A stretch of DNA of 64,000 nucleotides, taken from the NCBI GenBank assembly GCA_035079385.1, contig JAVHKY010000004.1:20181001-20245000 (forward strand), written 5' to 3'. A model generated the notes under the pieces. It searched no databases. It was not told the origin of the DNA and saw only the letters and a program-made list of their open reading frames with translations. This document shows positions 21,709-32,601 of the stretch, in pieces. The stretch comes from Aspidiotus rigidus. Taxonomy: Eukaryota; Arthropoda; Insecta; Hemiptera; Diaspididae. Numbering within the stretch: the first letter of the stretch is position 1; each line of letters begins with the position of its first letter. Position numbers and translations under genes: made by a program.

Positions 21709-22540
21709 GTACGGGAATTATACATTAAATGATGGTGGCGAAAATGAAAAAATTGGGGTCAAAGATTTTATTGCTGGAAGTTGTTAATGATAGTCCCCTT
21801 CTCACCGGACATAAAACCCACACCCGCCCCTCCCGTCCGCAACCCCCTTTTATGGGGGAAAAAGCGTCCAAAAAAGTTGATTTTTCGATTTTTCGCGAAA
21901 ATAACGCCTTGTTTAGAAAAATGTCATCAGACATAAAATGATGTAAATCAAATTTCCTATAAAAAAGGGTCTTATAATATTTTCGATTAAGCTCACTGTT
22001 CACGAGTTATAGAGCGTTGATGTTTCACATATTTCAATAATACGCTCCACATACGAAATATAGGTACCTTCCACGAGTACTTTGATATTTTTGGTAGAAG
22101 ATTGTAAATACCGGTAGCTCGTACTTGAATATCGTTTTTCTTTTTTGTGAGATTACGTGTACTCAAAAAAATAAAATTTCTACTCTCAGGAAACACCTGT
22201 ATAAATTTCTTCAGCAGCGTACACATATGTAGAAAACATCAGCGCTTCATAACTCGTGAACAGTGAGCTTAATCGAAAATTTTATAAGAACCTTTTTTAT
22301 AGGAAATTTAATGTTGATCATTTTATGTCTGATGACATTTTTCAAAATAGTGCGTTATTTTTGAGAAAAATCGAAAAAAACTACTTTTTTGGACGTTTTT
22401 TCCTCTATAAGAGGGGGTTGCGGACTGGAGGGGTGAGGTGGGTTTTATGTCCCTTAAGAAGGAGACTGTCTTTAACAACTTCCAGCAATGAAATCTTTGA
22501 TCCCAATTTTTTAATTTTCAAAACCATATAATTCCCGGAC
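21709..22540. mobile_element. 832-bp foldback element with ~300-bp arms
   Basis: Arms of about 300 bp (21709-22020 and 22240-22540) are inverted copies around a ~215-bp loop. The ends read GTACGGGAATTATA and, in reverse complement, GTCCGGGAATTATA, flanked on both sides by TA (21707-21708, 22541-22542), consistent with a TA-targeting (Tc1/mariner-type) origin. The arms carry 'AACTCGTGAACAGTGAGCTT' near the loop and a poly-G/C block. Frames inside (for example 22256-22531) merely mirror the arms. No transposase. Confidence 0.85.
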
Positions 22541-22602
22541 TATATATCTCTCTCGTTCACATCTCGTCTTCTCTTTTTCTTATTTTTATTCAGGACATTT
22601 TT

Positions 22603-22635
22603 CTTGAAAATGACGGCAAGTTTCCGCCGAAACGT
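22603..22635 (+). ncRNA. Decayed hammerhead-like / PLE terminal motif
   Basis: CTTGAAAA, then TGACGGC...GCCG, then GAAACGTT resembles the CTGAAGA...CGTCGAAACGTT motif at 35.06 kb. The CTGANGA box is damaged (CTTGAAAA), so activity is unlikely. It is useful as a marker linking this repeat to PLE termini. Confidence 0.35.
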
Positions 22636-22861
22636 TAAAATTGTGTTTCGAATAAAATGCGCTACAAAAGTCCTGCAATTTTACCGACTTCGTTACAGAA
22701 AACGAAAACTTACAAACATCTAACTATAGACCTCTCTAACGTTCCTCTCACTCTTCGATTCGATACGTATCGTGACGTCATATTGTCACTCACTCTTACA
22801 ACGAACTACACGACGGCTACCTGTTACTATTGTTTGCGCGAAGGCTTCGATTTATCGTGTG

Positions 22862-22933
22862 GTCTCGGTGGACGAGCGGTTTGAGTAATAGGCTGTGGAA
22901 CAAAGTATCGCAGGTTCTAGTCCCGCTCGAGAA
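22862..22933 (+). other. tRNA-like segment (SINE head) in dispersed repeat, copy 1
   Basis: The 72-nt segment has an A-box-like GTGGACGAGCGGTTTGAG (canonical TGGCNNAGTGG type) and a B-box-like GGTTCTAGTCCC. The first seven and last seven bases can pair at six positions (GTCTCGG with TCGAGAA), and the T-arm pairs at four of five. The anticodon arm is not convincing and no variable arm fits, so it is a tRNA-derived, RNA polymerase III promoter-like module rather than a functional tRNA gene. Confidence 0.65.
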
Positions 22934-23370
22934 ATATCCTTCCAGCTCACCGAGCCACATGAAATCTGCTGCAGAGAGAGGCAATACTACAATGTTGTCG
23001 CCGGTACCAGAAACTTGCACAGATAAGATCACTCGCTGAACTCAGGGCTGTAAAATGCCCGGCTAGAGATGCGAGCACATCACTTCGAAAAATTGATAAA
23101 TAATCAAAAATGAGAATGATCATATACGTGATACCAAACCTTTTTTGGTTGTTCATGAAGAAACGTAGAAATTAGGTAGTATAATGCACTTCTGGCAAAA
23201 CTAATTCATGTTTGCTCGTGAACAACACAACAGGTTATCAACGAGGTAACGCATAGGACCATTCTAAAAGTTATATGAACTTCAAAGTATCTTAAAGAAT
23301 TGAATACGAACTTCATCAGCGAGTTTTTTTGACAGTCTTTGGTTCGAGTATACGCGTGCAAATATTTTCA

Positions 23371-25560
23371 TCTGTACATACTGCTCTTCAATGTTATCTC
23401 ATGCTTTGATACTGACAAATGGAACTTGGAAAAATATTTGACGATATAATTAAAGAGAATTTATTTTTATCATATTGCTCCTGCTACAGTTTTATCAAGG
23501 CTGAAATTTGTGGACTTATTCAGCTCATTCTACCTTCGTACGACTGTTCTTTTAAATTGAACTGAATCCTCGGAATATTTTCTTGACAGAATTGAGAAAT
23601 AGAAATGTCATCTATTTCAATCAATACGTTCTTGAATGGTTGTACATACCTATATTTAAAGGGAGTTTTCGCTATACTCTTTTGAGTACATTATCCTCTA
23701 ATTCCACAATTGAGCGTTACACTATTCGATGAGATTAGAGTTGAAGTTCTACCTGTCTTTTCAATTTTGGATAGTCTGACCTTTAAATACTTGTATGAAG
23801 TAATCGTGAACGGAACTTCAAGAAATTTCGATTTTTGAGCCTTATACTTACCAGAACTGGTCTTAAAAAAGATAATCTTGATTCTCAAGAAGAACCTGTC
23901 TATACATCTCACTCCCAAATTGAATCACAAACAACTTCTCCTAGGTACCGGTACTTCACCTCCTAGCTTTTTCCGTTTATCAAGAGGATATTATAATTTT
24001 TCCAAATATCAAACATAACTATAGTAGCTTTAAGCTATACCTTTCATGGAAATGACTGCAAGTTTCACTCCTGCACTCAAGAATTAAATCGCTCGAAAGG
24101 CTGGTCCAAATGAATAAAGCCCGTGAACTCGTTTAGGACGCAATATACCACCGACCTCGTATTCCAGAGCCGATGGCGACGAAACTTATGTATTGTCTTC
24201 CCGCAGTTTGCGATTTCAGCTCCTGATTTGAGTGTAGAAGCTGCTAGCGTTAATTTGTCGTCGTTACCCAAGAAGCGAGCCATAACCTAAAACAATCTTT
24301 TATTCATCAGCGATTCCAATTCCAGTATTGTTGAAGATCAGATCAGCGCGAACGATATACATATTATTATATGTAACGATTAAACAATACCGAGCGGCGG
24401 TGTTACGTTATGTAGTGACGAGGAGACCTAATTAATGCAACAATCTGATGTCGTACGAAGTCTCATTGGATGTAGGCCAGAATGAATTACTTTCGTTTAA
24501 ATGTTGTCGGAAGCGGACGATAGTTCGATACCGGTACATGGCAGACCAGACGAGCTGATTAATTAGGTACCGACCGATACTGATATTGCACCACGACCAC
24601 GAATCAGGGTAATGCAAATGCAACCTTACGATTACGCAGTGTTGTTTTTTCTCTTTCTCGATATTCAAAATAGCACTATCATCATCAAGACAAGTACACC
24701 AGTGCGACAGGTGTTGCTGTTGCTTATAAGTACAATAAGTTGTAGTCTTTTAGAATGGCGAGGCTGAATTACCTGCATCTTTAACAGTTATACTTCAGGA
24801 GCCTACTTGAGATAAATAGCGGCTTGTTACGAAATACGCTCGTGATTAATACCTAGTGCCGCAAATAGAACTGGCAAAGGGGCGTATTTGAAGTGCTTAT
24901 TTTTGAGTGTGCTAAATATTTTGTTTGATTTGAGCGAACCTTTTACCTATATGGATGTTTAAAACTTTAGCTTTTTCGTTGTAAGCTTGTTCTCGACAGT
25001 TCGACGTAGTGAAGTATGAACCTTGAATATTAGTAGGCCCTCGAACTATTATTCGCTCTGTTTTTGAAGAAAACAAGCTTCCCTATTAGGCTTCATCTCG
25101 AAATCGGTTGTTGATTTTGTTATTCTAAAATATACGTACCTAATTATAGTACTGCAGCAAGAAGAGATACATTTTGAGAGAGCAAGACCCAGGTCAAATG
25201 TTGGCAGATAGTTTTGTCCCTTGATCAATCTAGAGGTTCTTAAGATGTTTGACTGAACGAAGTTTGCGTTTTCTAGGACAGAGCGTTTTCAAAAAGGCGT
25301 GGTATCCAAACTTTCTGTAAATTCTAACACAGGTAGGTCCTGACCCAAAATCTGTATTCGAGGGTTTTAAATCACACGTTTTCTAAAGTCTGTAGCGAAT
25401 TATTCCACATAATATGAGGAGATAGTCAGACCATCGCATCGTCAACTTCGAGTTTCGAGATTCCTAGGAGCGTGAAGCTTGATTTCTAGGTTATTCTAGG
25501 TCATCTGGTGAGTTTCAATCTTGGAACAATGAGTTGATGTTTTTAATGTGCGTTCAAATA
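23371..25560. other. Unique-looking DNA
   Basis: No mobile element or RNA gene recognised. A 68-codon minus-strand frame (24077-24283) with a reasonable start context is the only mildly exon-like feature and has no known relative that I recognise. Confidence 0.45.
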
Positions 25561-25739
25561 CCGGCAGATCAGCCTGTTAAGTATTACTCTTCCCTTCCTT
25601 CCTCCATTGTATCTTCTTGCAAAATGAGGCTCAGTTTCTCCGATGGCTGGCGCGTTTCATCTGTTCAGAGACATCAGAGTGGTTGAAACTTTCCTTTGTT
25701 TTGATTTTACTCATTTTTAACACGGAGCATGTTCCATTT

Positions 25740-26250
25740 TTTTCCTAGGGGGAAGGTGGGGGAGAGGAGGAAAAGTAACCGTGAAATGATTTTTGGACTT
25801 GGAAGAATTTAGTTATAGATATGAGAAAAGAGGCTCAAAATATTTTTGACTTCGAGTTACAAGTGTGAAGAGGGCTTCTTGAGAAAACTTTTGACTCCAT
25901 AGCTGTATATATAAATCGACCACTGAGCTGGATTTGGAAAAACTTTGAACTCTGAACCCCTCAGTTAATAACTCTTCTCTAACGGGAAGCCAGTTCTATG
26001 GGGAGAGGGTAATTGAGGCAAAATATTCTGTTTTCTTGGAAAATTGTATTTCCAAGGGGTGCGGAGGCAGAGGAGCTCTCGACTTTTCTGAGAACTTGGC
26101 ATAATTTCTCTCTTCAAGCTATACAAGTCATATGAATTATGATTATATCAAGGGTCTCGGAAAGGTCTAGGATTGTGATCTTCGAGCTATATATAATTAT
26201 GAGAGATGATGGTTTTTAAGAGGGCGGGACCTGTTTGGAAAAGTATCCAT
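25740..26250. repeat. Highly degenerate array of the 45-bp minisatellite
   Basis: Phrases typical of the minisatellite recur with substitutions: GGACTTGGAAGAATTTAG (25797), TGACTTCGAGTTACAAG (25848), TGACTCCATAGCTGTATATA (25892), GATCTTCGAGCTATATATAA (26177). The spacing is irregular and purine runs separate them. It appears to be an old member of the family seen intact at 36.7-37.1 kb. Confidence 0.5.
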
Positions 26251-26289
26251 CTATCTTTTGATTTTCCCAAGGTGATGGACAAAAAATGG

Positions 26290-26960
26290 TTCTTTATCTA
26301 TCCATCCGTCGCCTTCCAATGATCAGCCTCCATTTTCCGCGGTACATCTATTCGTAATCGCAACTCTTCTGTTTCTCCGACGGTCCAGCTCTTCCTGAAA
26401 CGTCCTCTCTCTTTTCGCTCGTTGAAATGCCCTCCTCTCCCTGACCTTCTTTGGTAGTCGTTCCTCCGGCATTCTTCGGTCATATTCGTACCATATCAGC
26501 AGTCTAGTTTTGATATCACCTACACGTGTATTCGGAATCTCCATCGTCTCCCCGGTAGTTTCATTTCGGAATCTTTCTAGTTTGGATCGCCTGGCTGTTT
26601 TCTTTCAGATAATATTCTCTGTCCTCATCATCAACGGCTAGATCTTTACTCATCTGCCGGTCCCACAGAAATGAATTCAACATCGTTGTTGCCTCCCTAC
26701 CCTGAATATTCCGGTCTCTTATTTCTGGTTCAAGGATTTGACTTCCAGATACTTACACTCTTTACAACTATTGATGACGATTTTGTCTCCCGATTCAGTA
26801 TCTCTCTAGTCGTGGCCAATGTACAGAGTTCCAATCTTCTTTATATTTACCGCAAGACCCCGCGTTTGGTATTCCTCTATCGTAGCTTCCGCGCCATAAT
26901 CCCAGGTCGTCATGGTCTCGCGCTATCACCACCCGATCAACCGCGAAGCTCTTCAGCATT
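26290..26960 (-). pseudogene. RTE-like LINE, RT thumb to C-terminus
   Basis: Minus-strand reading from about 26930 gives DRVVIARDHDDL (from 'FADDxVxIAxDxDDL'), then a frameshift to 'MARKL-EEYQTRGLAVNIKKT' near 26870 and DKIVINSCKEYKYLEV near 26790. From 26600 it gives RFRNET, then IKTRLLIWYEYDRRMPEERL, a decayed 'RLxWYGHVxRMPEERLPKKV'. This order (YADD region, 'GLxINxKKT', 'EYKYLGV', 'RLRWYGHVxRM') is characteristic of endonuclease-type LINE reverse transcriptases of the RTE and related groups. At least four frame disruptions; the 5' end and the catalytic ADD itself are damaged. It is distinct from the RNase H-bearing LINEs in the rest of the window. Confidence 0.65.
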
Positions 26961-29900
26961 CTGATCTACTTTCACTTATTGATAAAACTTTCGTTTTCGA
27001 GGTATACCTACAGGCCAGGTGATTTGGAAAATGATGACCTTCAAGCCATAAATATTTCCATACTCGCTCAATTTTGACGCGGATAATTTGGCGTGACCCT
27101 TAATTTGACGCCGCATTCATTTTGGCGCGGAAGAAATTTATTATTCAAGTTCAGCGAGTTCAATTCTTATGATGTTTGGAGGAAAAGGAAGGTGTCGTAA
27201 GAATGAGTAACATTAACTTTTTTGTAGCACGTGTTAGATTTAATTTGACATCAGGTTTCATCAATTCTATGCTGATAGACGCATACATCTATGAAGGTTC
27301 TGAGGGGAGGTGCGATTAGATTCGAACCCGATCATGAGGCACTCAAGTCGTTGTGCACTTTGTTTGAAAGTTTGAAGGATCCTCATCAGGTCGACCCTTT
27401 CTGTATGAAGATAATGATGAGTCAGTGAAAGGATTGAAAAATGGAGGATCTGGTAGACTTTTGACAGTATATGGGCGGCAAACTTGTGAAACCGGTTCTA
27501 TCAGTTAACGCCTGACAGTTTAACTTCAACCTGTGGATTGAATCCTCAGAAGTTTGATTTCATCTTAACGCAAATGACCATTCAAAAAGTAATCACTCGA
27601 GGTTTCTATTCAATTTTAATTTTTCTGAATTTTTTGGCGCCAAATCGTTCGTGCCAGATCGATAGGAAACAAAAATTTCTATTTCCTGCGAGTTCGAACT
27701 TTCCAACTCTATAATATTACCGAGAGAAACGATATTTTGTTGTTTATATCTAAAATGTTGAGCCTACTCTAGTAGTTCTGTCTTATAGCTGACTTATAAG
27801 ATTGTTAAACTAAGGTATTTCTTGAGAATTTACTGTTGAAGGGTGGGGTAGGGGTTTTACTTATGTCGATATCGTCCCTTCATTGTAATAATTTTTTCAG
27901 CACTTATGTCCGTTCCTTCTCCCTACAATGAAGTTCTAGTCCTGAGCCTGATAAGCTCGTAAATATCGAGGTTGAGGTGCTTGATGATGTACTTGATGGT
28001 GATAAAGTTAAGGAAAAAGGGATCATGGACTAGAAAAAAACATGTCTGCGTACAGTATGATAACATGATGAGCCATAAATACTGTGATGGTAACAATGTT
28101 GGCCTCTAACTATCGAGATTCGTAGTGAGGTCGAGAAGATTGATAAGGGTATAATAAATCGCAAAGGATGAGGTCTAGTTTATAAGCATTAATTATCGTC
28201 AAGGAAGCAAGATCAACGAACAAATTGAGCGAGGTGAGGATTTTATTTTCAGGCAGCAGAAATTTGACCAATCACTGCAGAGATTCGACCAATGATGCTT
28301 ATGAACTGGTTTCAAATCATTGAATGAGGCTATGAGGGAGGGTCAGTGAGGCGGAGGAAGTTGTTGAAGGAATGACAAAAAAGAAAAGTGTTTTAATCTT
28401 CAACAACGTCTTAAAGTACAAATAAAGTTTGAATGATGTCTTCGATGCAACATGAATTCGAGTGTACTGTTAATAATATAATAGACCATACTATAGAGGC
28501 AGTCATACGAGAACTGATTATATTCCCTAAAGGGTGATCCCGAGCTCACAGGATAAAATTCATATTTTGTATCACCGTGACAATTTCATATGGTCACCTA
28601 GTAGCAAAGATGATGAACTTTAATAGTGGTATCTGAAAGTTCATTAAAGTCATTTTGATATGAAGGTAGCTGCATTACTGTCTGTTCTTAAAAGATCTGT
28701 AGATCTGAAATGAGGTATTGTCTAGAATTCTCTGGTCTGGTCGCGTTCACAAACAAAGTTGGTTGAAGGTGGTGTGAAATGGGTTGGAGGAGAGTGTTTT
28801 TGAGCTATATTAAATCAAAGCGAATTAGGAAAACTTGAGACTCAGAGTTGCACCTCCGAACTAGTATAAAAATTTATTTCCTTCTGTCGTTTCACTGACA
28901 TTCACCTCCCCTCTTTAGGTTTCAGTACAATTACATGTAGTTTTAAAGAGCGACCTCCTCTTACCCTGCAAATCTGCTAATAAATTTATCGTAATGGTTG
29001 ATTGGCTTCTTTCACTCTCCTTCGTCATTTCTCATTCAAACCAGTAGACCACACACTCTTTTTTGGCAGTAAACTCTTTCTTCACGATAGAAGGTCGTGG
29101 AATAAGTTAGGCTACGCTGTCTCTGTTCTGTTTACCGCATAAGTATAGGCATAACACGGTAACTGTTTCATTTTTCTTGTTACGCATCAGTTAATTAATA
29201 ATTAGCGACACCGAAAAAGTGGACGCGCGAACGATTCATTTTATCCTTTTTAAATGAATTATTTATAATTCTCTTTTTTTTTTTTTAATTCTTCTTTCTC
29301 AACTCAAAATCGTTTTTAAGCCATCAACTGTATTGTATTTGTGTCAAGGATCAACCTATCGTCTCTCTCGCTCCGCCTTTCCATTCACGTGAAAATCATT
29401 CATTATAAACTTATAACTCATGTCTCTCGTTGGTAATGAATAAAATTAGTCTCGAGAATATCGAAAATGGAGAGGCAGCGCTTAAGGATGATGTATACTT
29501 CCCAAAATTTCATGCGAACTTAGTATAATATTCTTCCGTCTCGAATATTGTTCGCGACCATCGAAGCGTCTCCTTAATGGACATAATTTGAATCAATTTA
29601 ATAGTTCTTTCTCATTCACTCGATCTTATAGTCTATGTTTTTTTTTTTTTTTTTCAAGCGCGTACATCTATCTTCGAAAATTTTGTTGATGATTATGTAA
29701 AACCGATGAGTGAAGTCGAGTGTACCGCGGAAAAGAAACGTCATCGTCCAAAAATCTATGACAGGTTTCGCATTTCGGATGAATTTAATTATACTCGATA
29801 AAAATCTACAAAATATCACGAGCGCATCGCAGATGTAACATTTTGTAAGACACGAGCCAGTTAGACCTGAAACCGAACGCTACTATGTTGAAGATATTAT

Positions 29901-30669
29901 ATTTTTTATCTCTCCTCTTCCGTGAATTTCAAAAAATATTAAAAGAAAGCGAACGCGGAAATGTTTATCGATAGGTATTATTTCTGCAAGTTTACTACTT
30001 AATATGATGACGACTGGTGTATTTATGGTGTCGGACATTCTTCGCGATAGAACGTCACGAAAGTAACGAGAGTGCTTCTTACATTCCCACTCTTGTCGAG
30101 TTGATGAAAGTGAAGCGGCCGAACTTCAACTGACGCTTCGTCTAGAAATCGACAACCAAGTTCAAGTTCAGAAATGCGATCGATGCGCAGGGTCTTTGGG
30201 ACAGTTAAGTTGTGCCTTAGAATTTGGAGAAATGACTTTTTGACGATCAAAATATCACATTAATGCTCATTTCTAGCTGACTTTCCAGTCCAAAAGATTT
30301 TATTCAGAAGCAATTTATTCTTCGCCGTGAGTTTTGAATGTTCTCCTTGTCGAGAACCGCAGCATATAACAGGATTCTCTTGTTTATAGCTCGTTTTCAA
30401 TCGTGAACTCATGGAGCATTGATAAGAATGAGAAATAGAGTCCATAAATTCATATTCATGAGAAGAGGATGACCAGGCCCATATTTTCCAAGAACACTTC
30501 GGATATGAGGAGTGCCTCTAAAGTAAGAAATAGAGACCTCTCAAGCTCAATTAATTTATTTACATATTTGATTAGCGGAAGAAAGGAAGAAAAATAAATA
30601 GAAATAATCGCATTTTTTCTACGCGAACGCGTAACCGGTGAAATCACTATTAACAAACATAAGCTGAAG
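26961..30669. other. Long spacer without recognisable genes
   Basis: No coding frame above background and no element with clear ends. 27060-27130 repeats GGCG-containing phrases (GACGCGGATAATTTGGCG; ATTTGACGCCGCATTCATTT) and 27640 has TTGGCGCCAAA; these may be remains of a DNA element. A weak 45-bp-repeat-like phrase lies at 28790-28860. Poly-T tracts occur at 29275 and 29639. Confidence 0.45.
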
Positions 30670-30679
30670 TTAAATTAGA

Positions 30680-31040
30680 GAAGACGGCGTGGTGGGTAAC
30701 ATACTAAGAAGATCATGACTCCAGAACGAAGATGAGAAGAGGCGAGGCAACAAAACAAACGCAAGAGAGAGAAGGAGGGTAAAGGAAGTGGCAGTAAGAG
30801 AAGAGGACAGGGAATTCAGAGGAGAAAGGAAAGAATGGAGGAACAAGAGGTGGAAGGGGAATGTGACGTCTCTGCCCGCGGAAATAGAAGAGGAGGAAAG
30901 GATGGATGAATGGGCCGAGGTCCCAAAGAGGGTACCCAAAGAAAGTAGGGACGAAAAGAATGTAAGAGGAAGAGACGAGGAAAAAATAGGAGGAGAGAGG
31001 CGAAGGCTCAGTGATCGTACCTGTGAATAAAAAGACTCAG
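30680..31040. repeat. Purine-rich low-complexity stretch
   Basis: About 350 bp of GA-rich sequence on the plus strand give long frames on both strands (80 codons plus, 124 codons minus) dominated by Arg/Glu/Lys or Ser/Leu. The composition alone explains them. No splice or start context points to a real exon. Confidence 0.5.
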
Positions 31041-31259
31041 GCACGCAGACATGAATTTCCTTGGGGCGGGGGAATTCCCTCCTTAAAAAAACTCGCAGAT
31101 TCTTTATCGAAGTTGAACAATGGGTGGCAGGGAACCTGTTTTATTGGACATGCGGGATCTGAAAAATGTTGACGTACAAGTTGTACTTCGATTATTTTTC
31201 AAGTTATACAAAAAGTGTACTCGGTACAGTGGTTTTAGGGAGGATTTAGAAAAAACGTC

Positions 31260-31520
31260 ATCAAATTGTGACGTCACAGGCTCAGACTTTAAGGGCTACA
31301 TCAAAGAGAAAGGAACTCAGGAAAAACTGATCTATGACGTCATCAAATTGTGATGTCACAGGCCTAGACTTTGAAGCTGTGGTAAGAGGGGAACTTGAAA
31401 AAATTGATTCATGACGTCATCAGATTGTGACGTCATAAGGCTGACATATGACGTCACCCCGCTCCCTAAGCTGTAGGATGATAGGAGGGGGACTTGGATA
31501 ATTTTCGAACTCCGAGCTGA
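31260..31520. repeat. Tandem TGACGTCA-containing repeats, ~85-bp period
   Basis: The phrase ATGACGTCATCAAATTGTGA is present three to four times (near 31256, 31335, 31413), each followed by a TGA(C/T)GTCA and 'GGCTxAGACTTT'. A further TGACGTCA lies at 31448. The array passes at its right end into a single 45-bp minisatellite unit (GATAGGAGGGGGACTTGG at 31479), linking it to the composite repeat family. Confidence 0.75.
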
Positions 31521-31839
31521 GCTGGTCGGACGGACGATGGACGTTTTGATAAAGCAGGCGAAAAAAATTCCGGTTCCGTAATGGTCAACAAAATAGATTC
31601 ATTTCTGGAGCTTAAAGGGAGCTTCAGCCTCCCAATCCTCCTTGGGTGCGTGTCTGAGAAGACTAAGAAGAGGTAAAATCATGTCAGAGAGGAAAGAATT
31701 TTTCAATTAGGACGTGATCTGGGAGGCGCTCATTCGAGAGAATAATGCCGTTATCCAAATTGGGACAAGTGACTTTACCATGCTTCGAAGGCCAAGCGTC
31801 TCGGGAAGGAGTTCTTGAAAAGTAAGATCCGTGAGAGAA

Positions 31840-32210
31840 GTCATGGTTCTCTTCTACCAAATGCCTAGAAAAGACGGTGTTCCTCTTGGTATCGACGTGG
31901 TACTTGAGCTAATTTTAAGCTTTCGTTCAGTTTCATCTGTATGAAAGGTAGGGCAATTATGGCAGACTAGTTTATAGACGCCGCTTTTCTCATAAGTGGG
32001 AATAGAACCCTTGGTGTGAATGAAAAGAGATCCGAGGGTGTTGCAAACGTAGAAAGTGGACTGGAGTTGAAAAAGTCTGAGGATACAGTTCAGCTGCATA
32101 GAGGTGATAAGGTAAATAATAAATTTTTTCTGCACATTATTTTTTCGGAGGGAGGAAAAACCCCCATCCAGAAAGGAAATTGGATATGAGTACTCACAAT
32201 GGGAATCCAT
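31840..32210 (-). pseudogene. PLE GIY-YIG endonuclease region, degenerate
   Basis: The minus-strand frame from 32210 ends with YEKSGVYKLVCHNCPTF, then ETERKLKISSSTTSIPRGTP. This matches the PLE C-terminus 'KSGVYKLxCxxCPxxYIGETGRKLKTRxxEH'. The GIY triad survives as GVY, but the YIG position reads FHTD and the GETGR loop reads DETER, so the nuclease is dead. Upstream residues (LISFLD, LNCILRLFQL) are not clearly assignable. RT is not found in the adjacent 0.7 kb. Confidence 0.7.
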
Positions 32211-32576
32211 TTGAGAGACCTATGTGACTGCGGAGTTGATCATGCATTGAGAGAAAAGCAACTTTGGAGAAGGGAGATGAATTCGAAAACGAGAGGCAAG
32301 GGAACAGTTGCTTGATTACGCTACTTCTCAATGGGCTCACATGCAAGCTTTACGAGGACTAATAAAATCATTAATTATCAAAAAATTAATTATGACGATT
32401 TAAAATTATAATTAAATTAAATTTTAATTCTGGGAATGGGGTAGGGGTGTCCGAGCCAGTACTAAAGTCAACTAAATTGAGATCTCCAGAGACGAAAGAA
32501 GTTTTAAAATATTTGAACCGATTCGTTCCTCTAAGTTATGGCCTGAAATAATTAATGACAAATACTAATTCTTCGC

Positions 32577-32601
32577 CTATTGATGGCTTCTTAGCCGAAA
32601 G
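32577..32601 (+). ncRNA. Weak hammerhead-like motif
   Basis: CTATTGATGGCTTCTTAGCC is followed by GAAAG. The GGCT/AGCC helix with a 4-nt loop and the trailing GAAAG fit a hammerhead helix II and core, but the CTGATGA box is imperfect (TATTGATG). It is on the strand opposite to the nearby PLE endonuclease fragment. Confidence 0.25.

Larger units (their letters stand above)
22560..23370 (+). repeat. ~800-bp dispersed repeat with tRNA-like core, copy 1
   Basis: This is similar, end to end and in opposite orientation, to 60755-61600. Shared landmarks in order: TTGAAAATGACGGC (22605), a TGACGTCA (22773), the tRNA-like segment (22862-22933), AGAGAGGCAATACTACAATG (22974), TTTTTTGGTTGTTCATGAAG (23141), GACAGTCTTTGGTTCGAGTA (23331). 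Neither copy encodes a credible protein, though both give a 69-codon frame with matching residues on the strand opposite to the tRNA-like core. It could be a long SINE or a non-autonomous element derived from a PLE terminus. Confidence 0.8.

Noticed and set aside
22862..22933. Functional tRNA gene
   Set aside because: A and B boxes and acceptor pairing are present, but the anticodon arm does not fold, the T stem has a mismatch and the segment is embedded in a dispersed repeat.
22947..23156. 69-codon minus-strand frame matching 60962-61171 in protein sequence
   Set aside because: The match reflects DNA similarity between two copies of a dispersed repeat and runs antisense to its tRNA-like core; no sign of protein-level selection.
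27060..27670. GGCG-containing phrases at both ends suggesting a DNA transposon
   Set aside because: Ends do not align over more than about ten bases and no target duplication could be placed.
30670..31044. 124-codon minus-strand and 80-codon plus-strand frames
   Set aside because: Both arise from the same GA-rich low-complexity DNA; no domain or start context.
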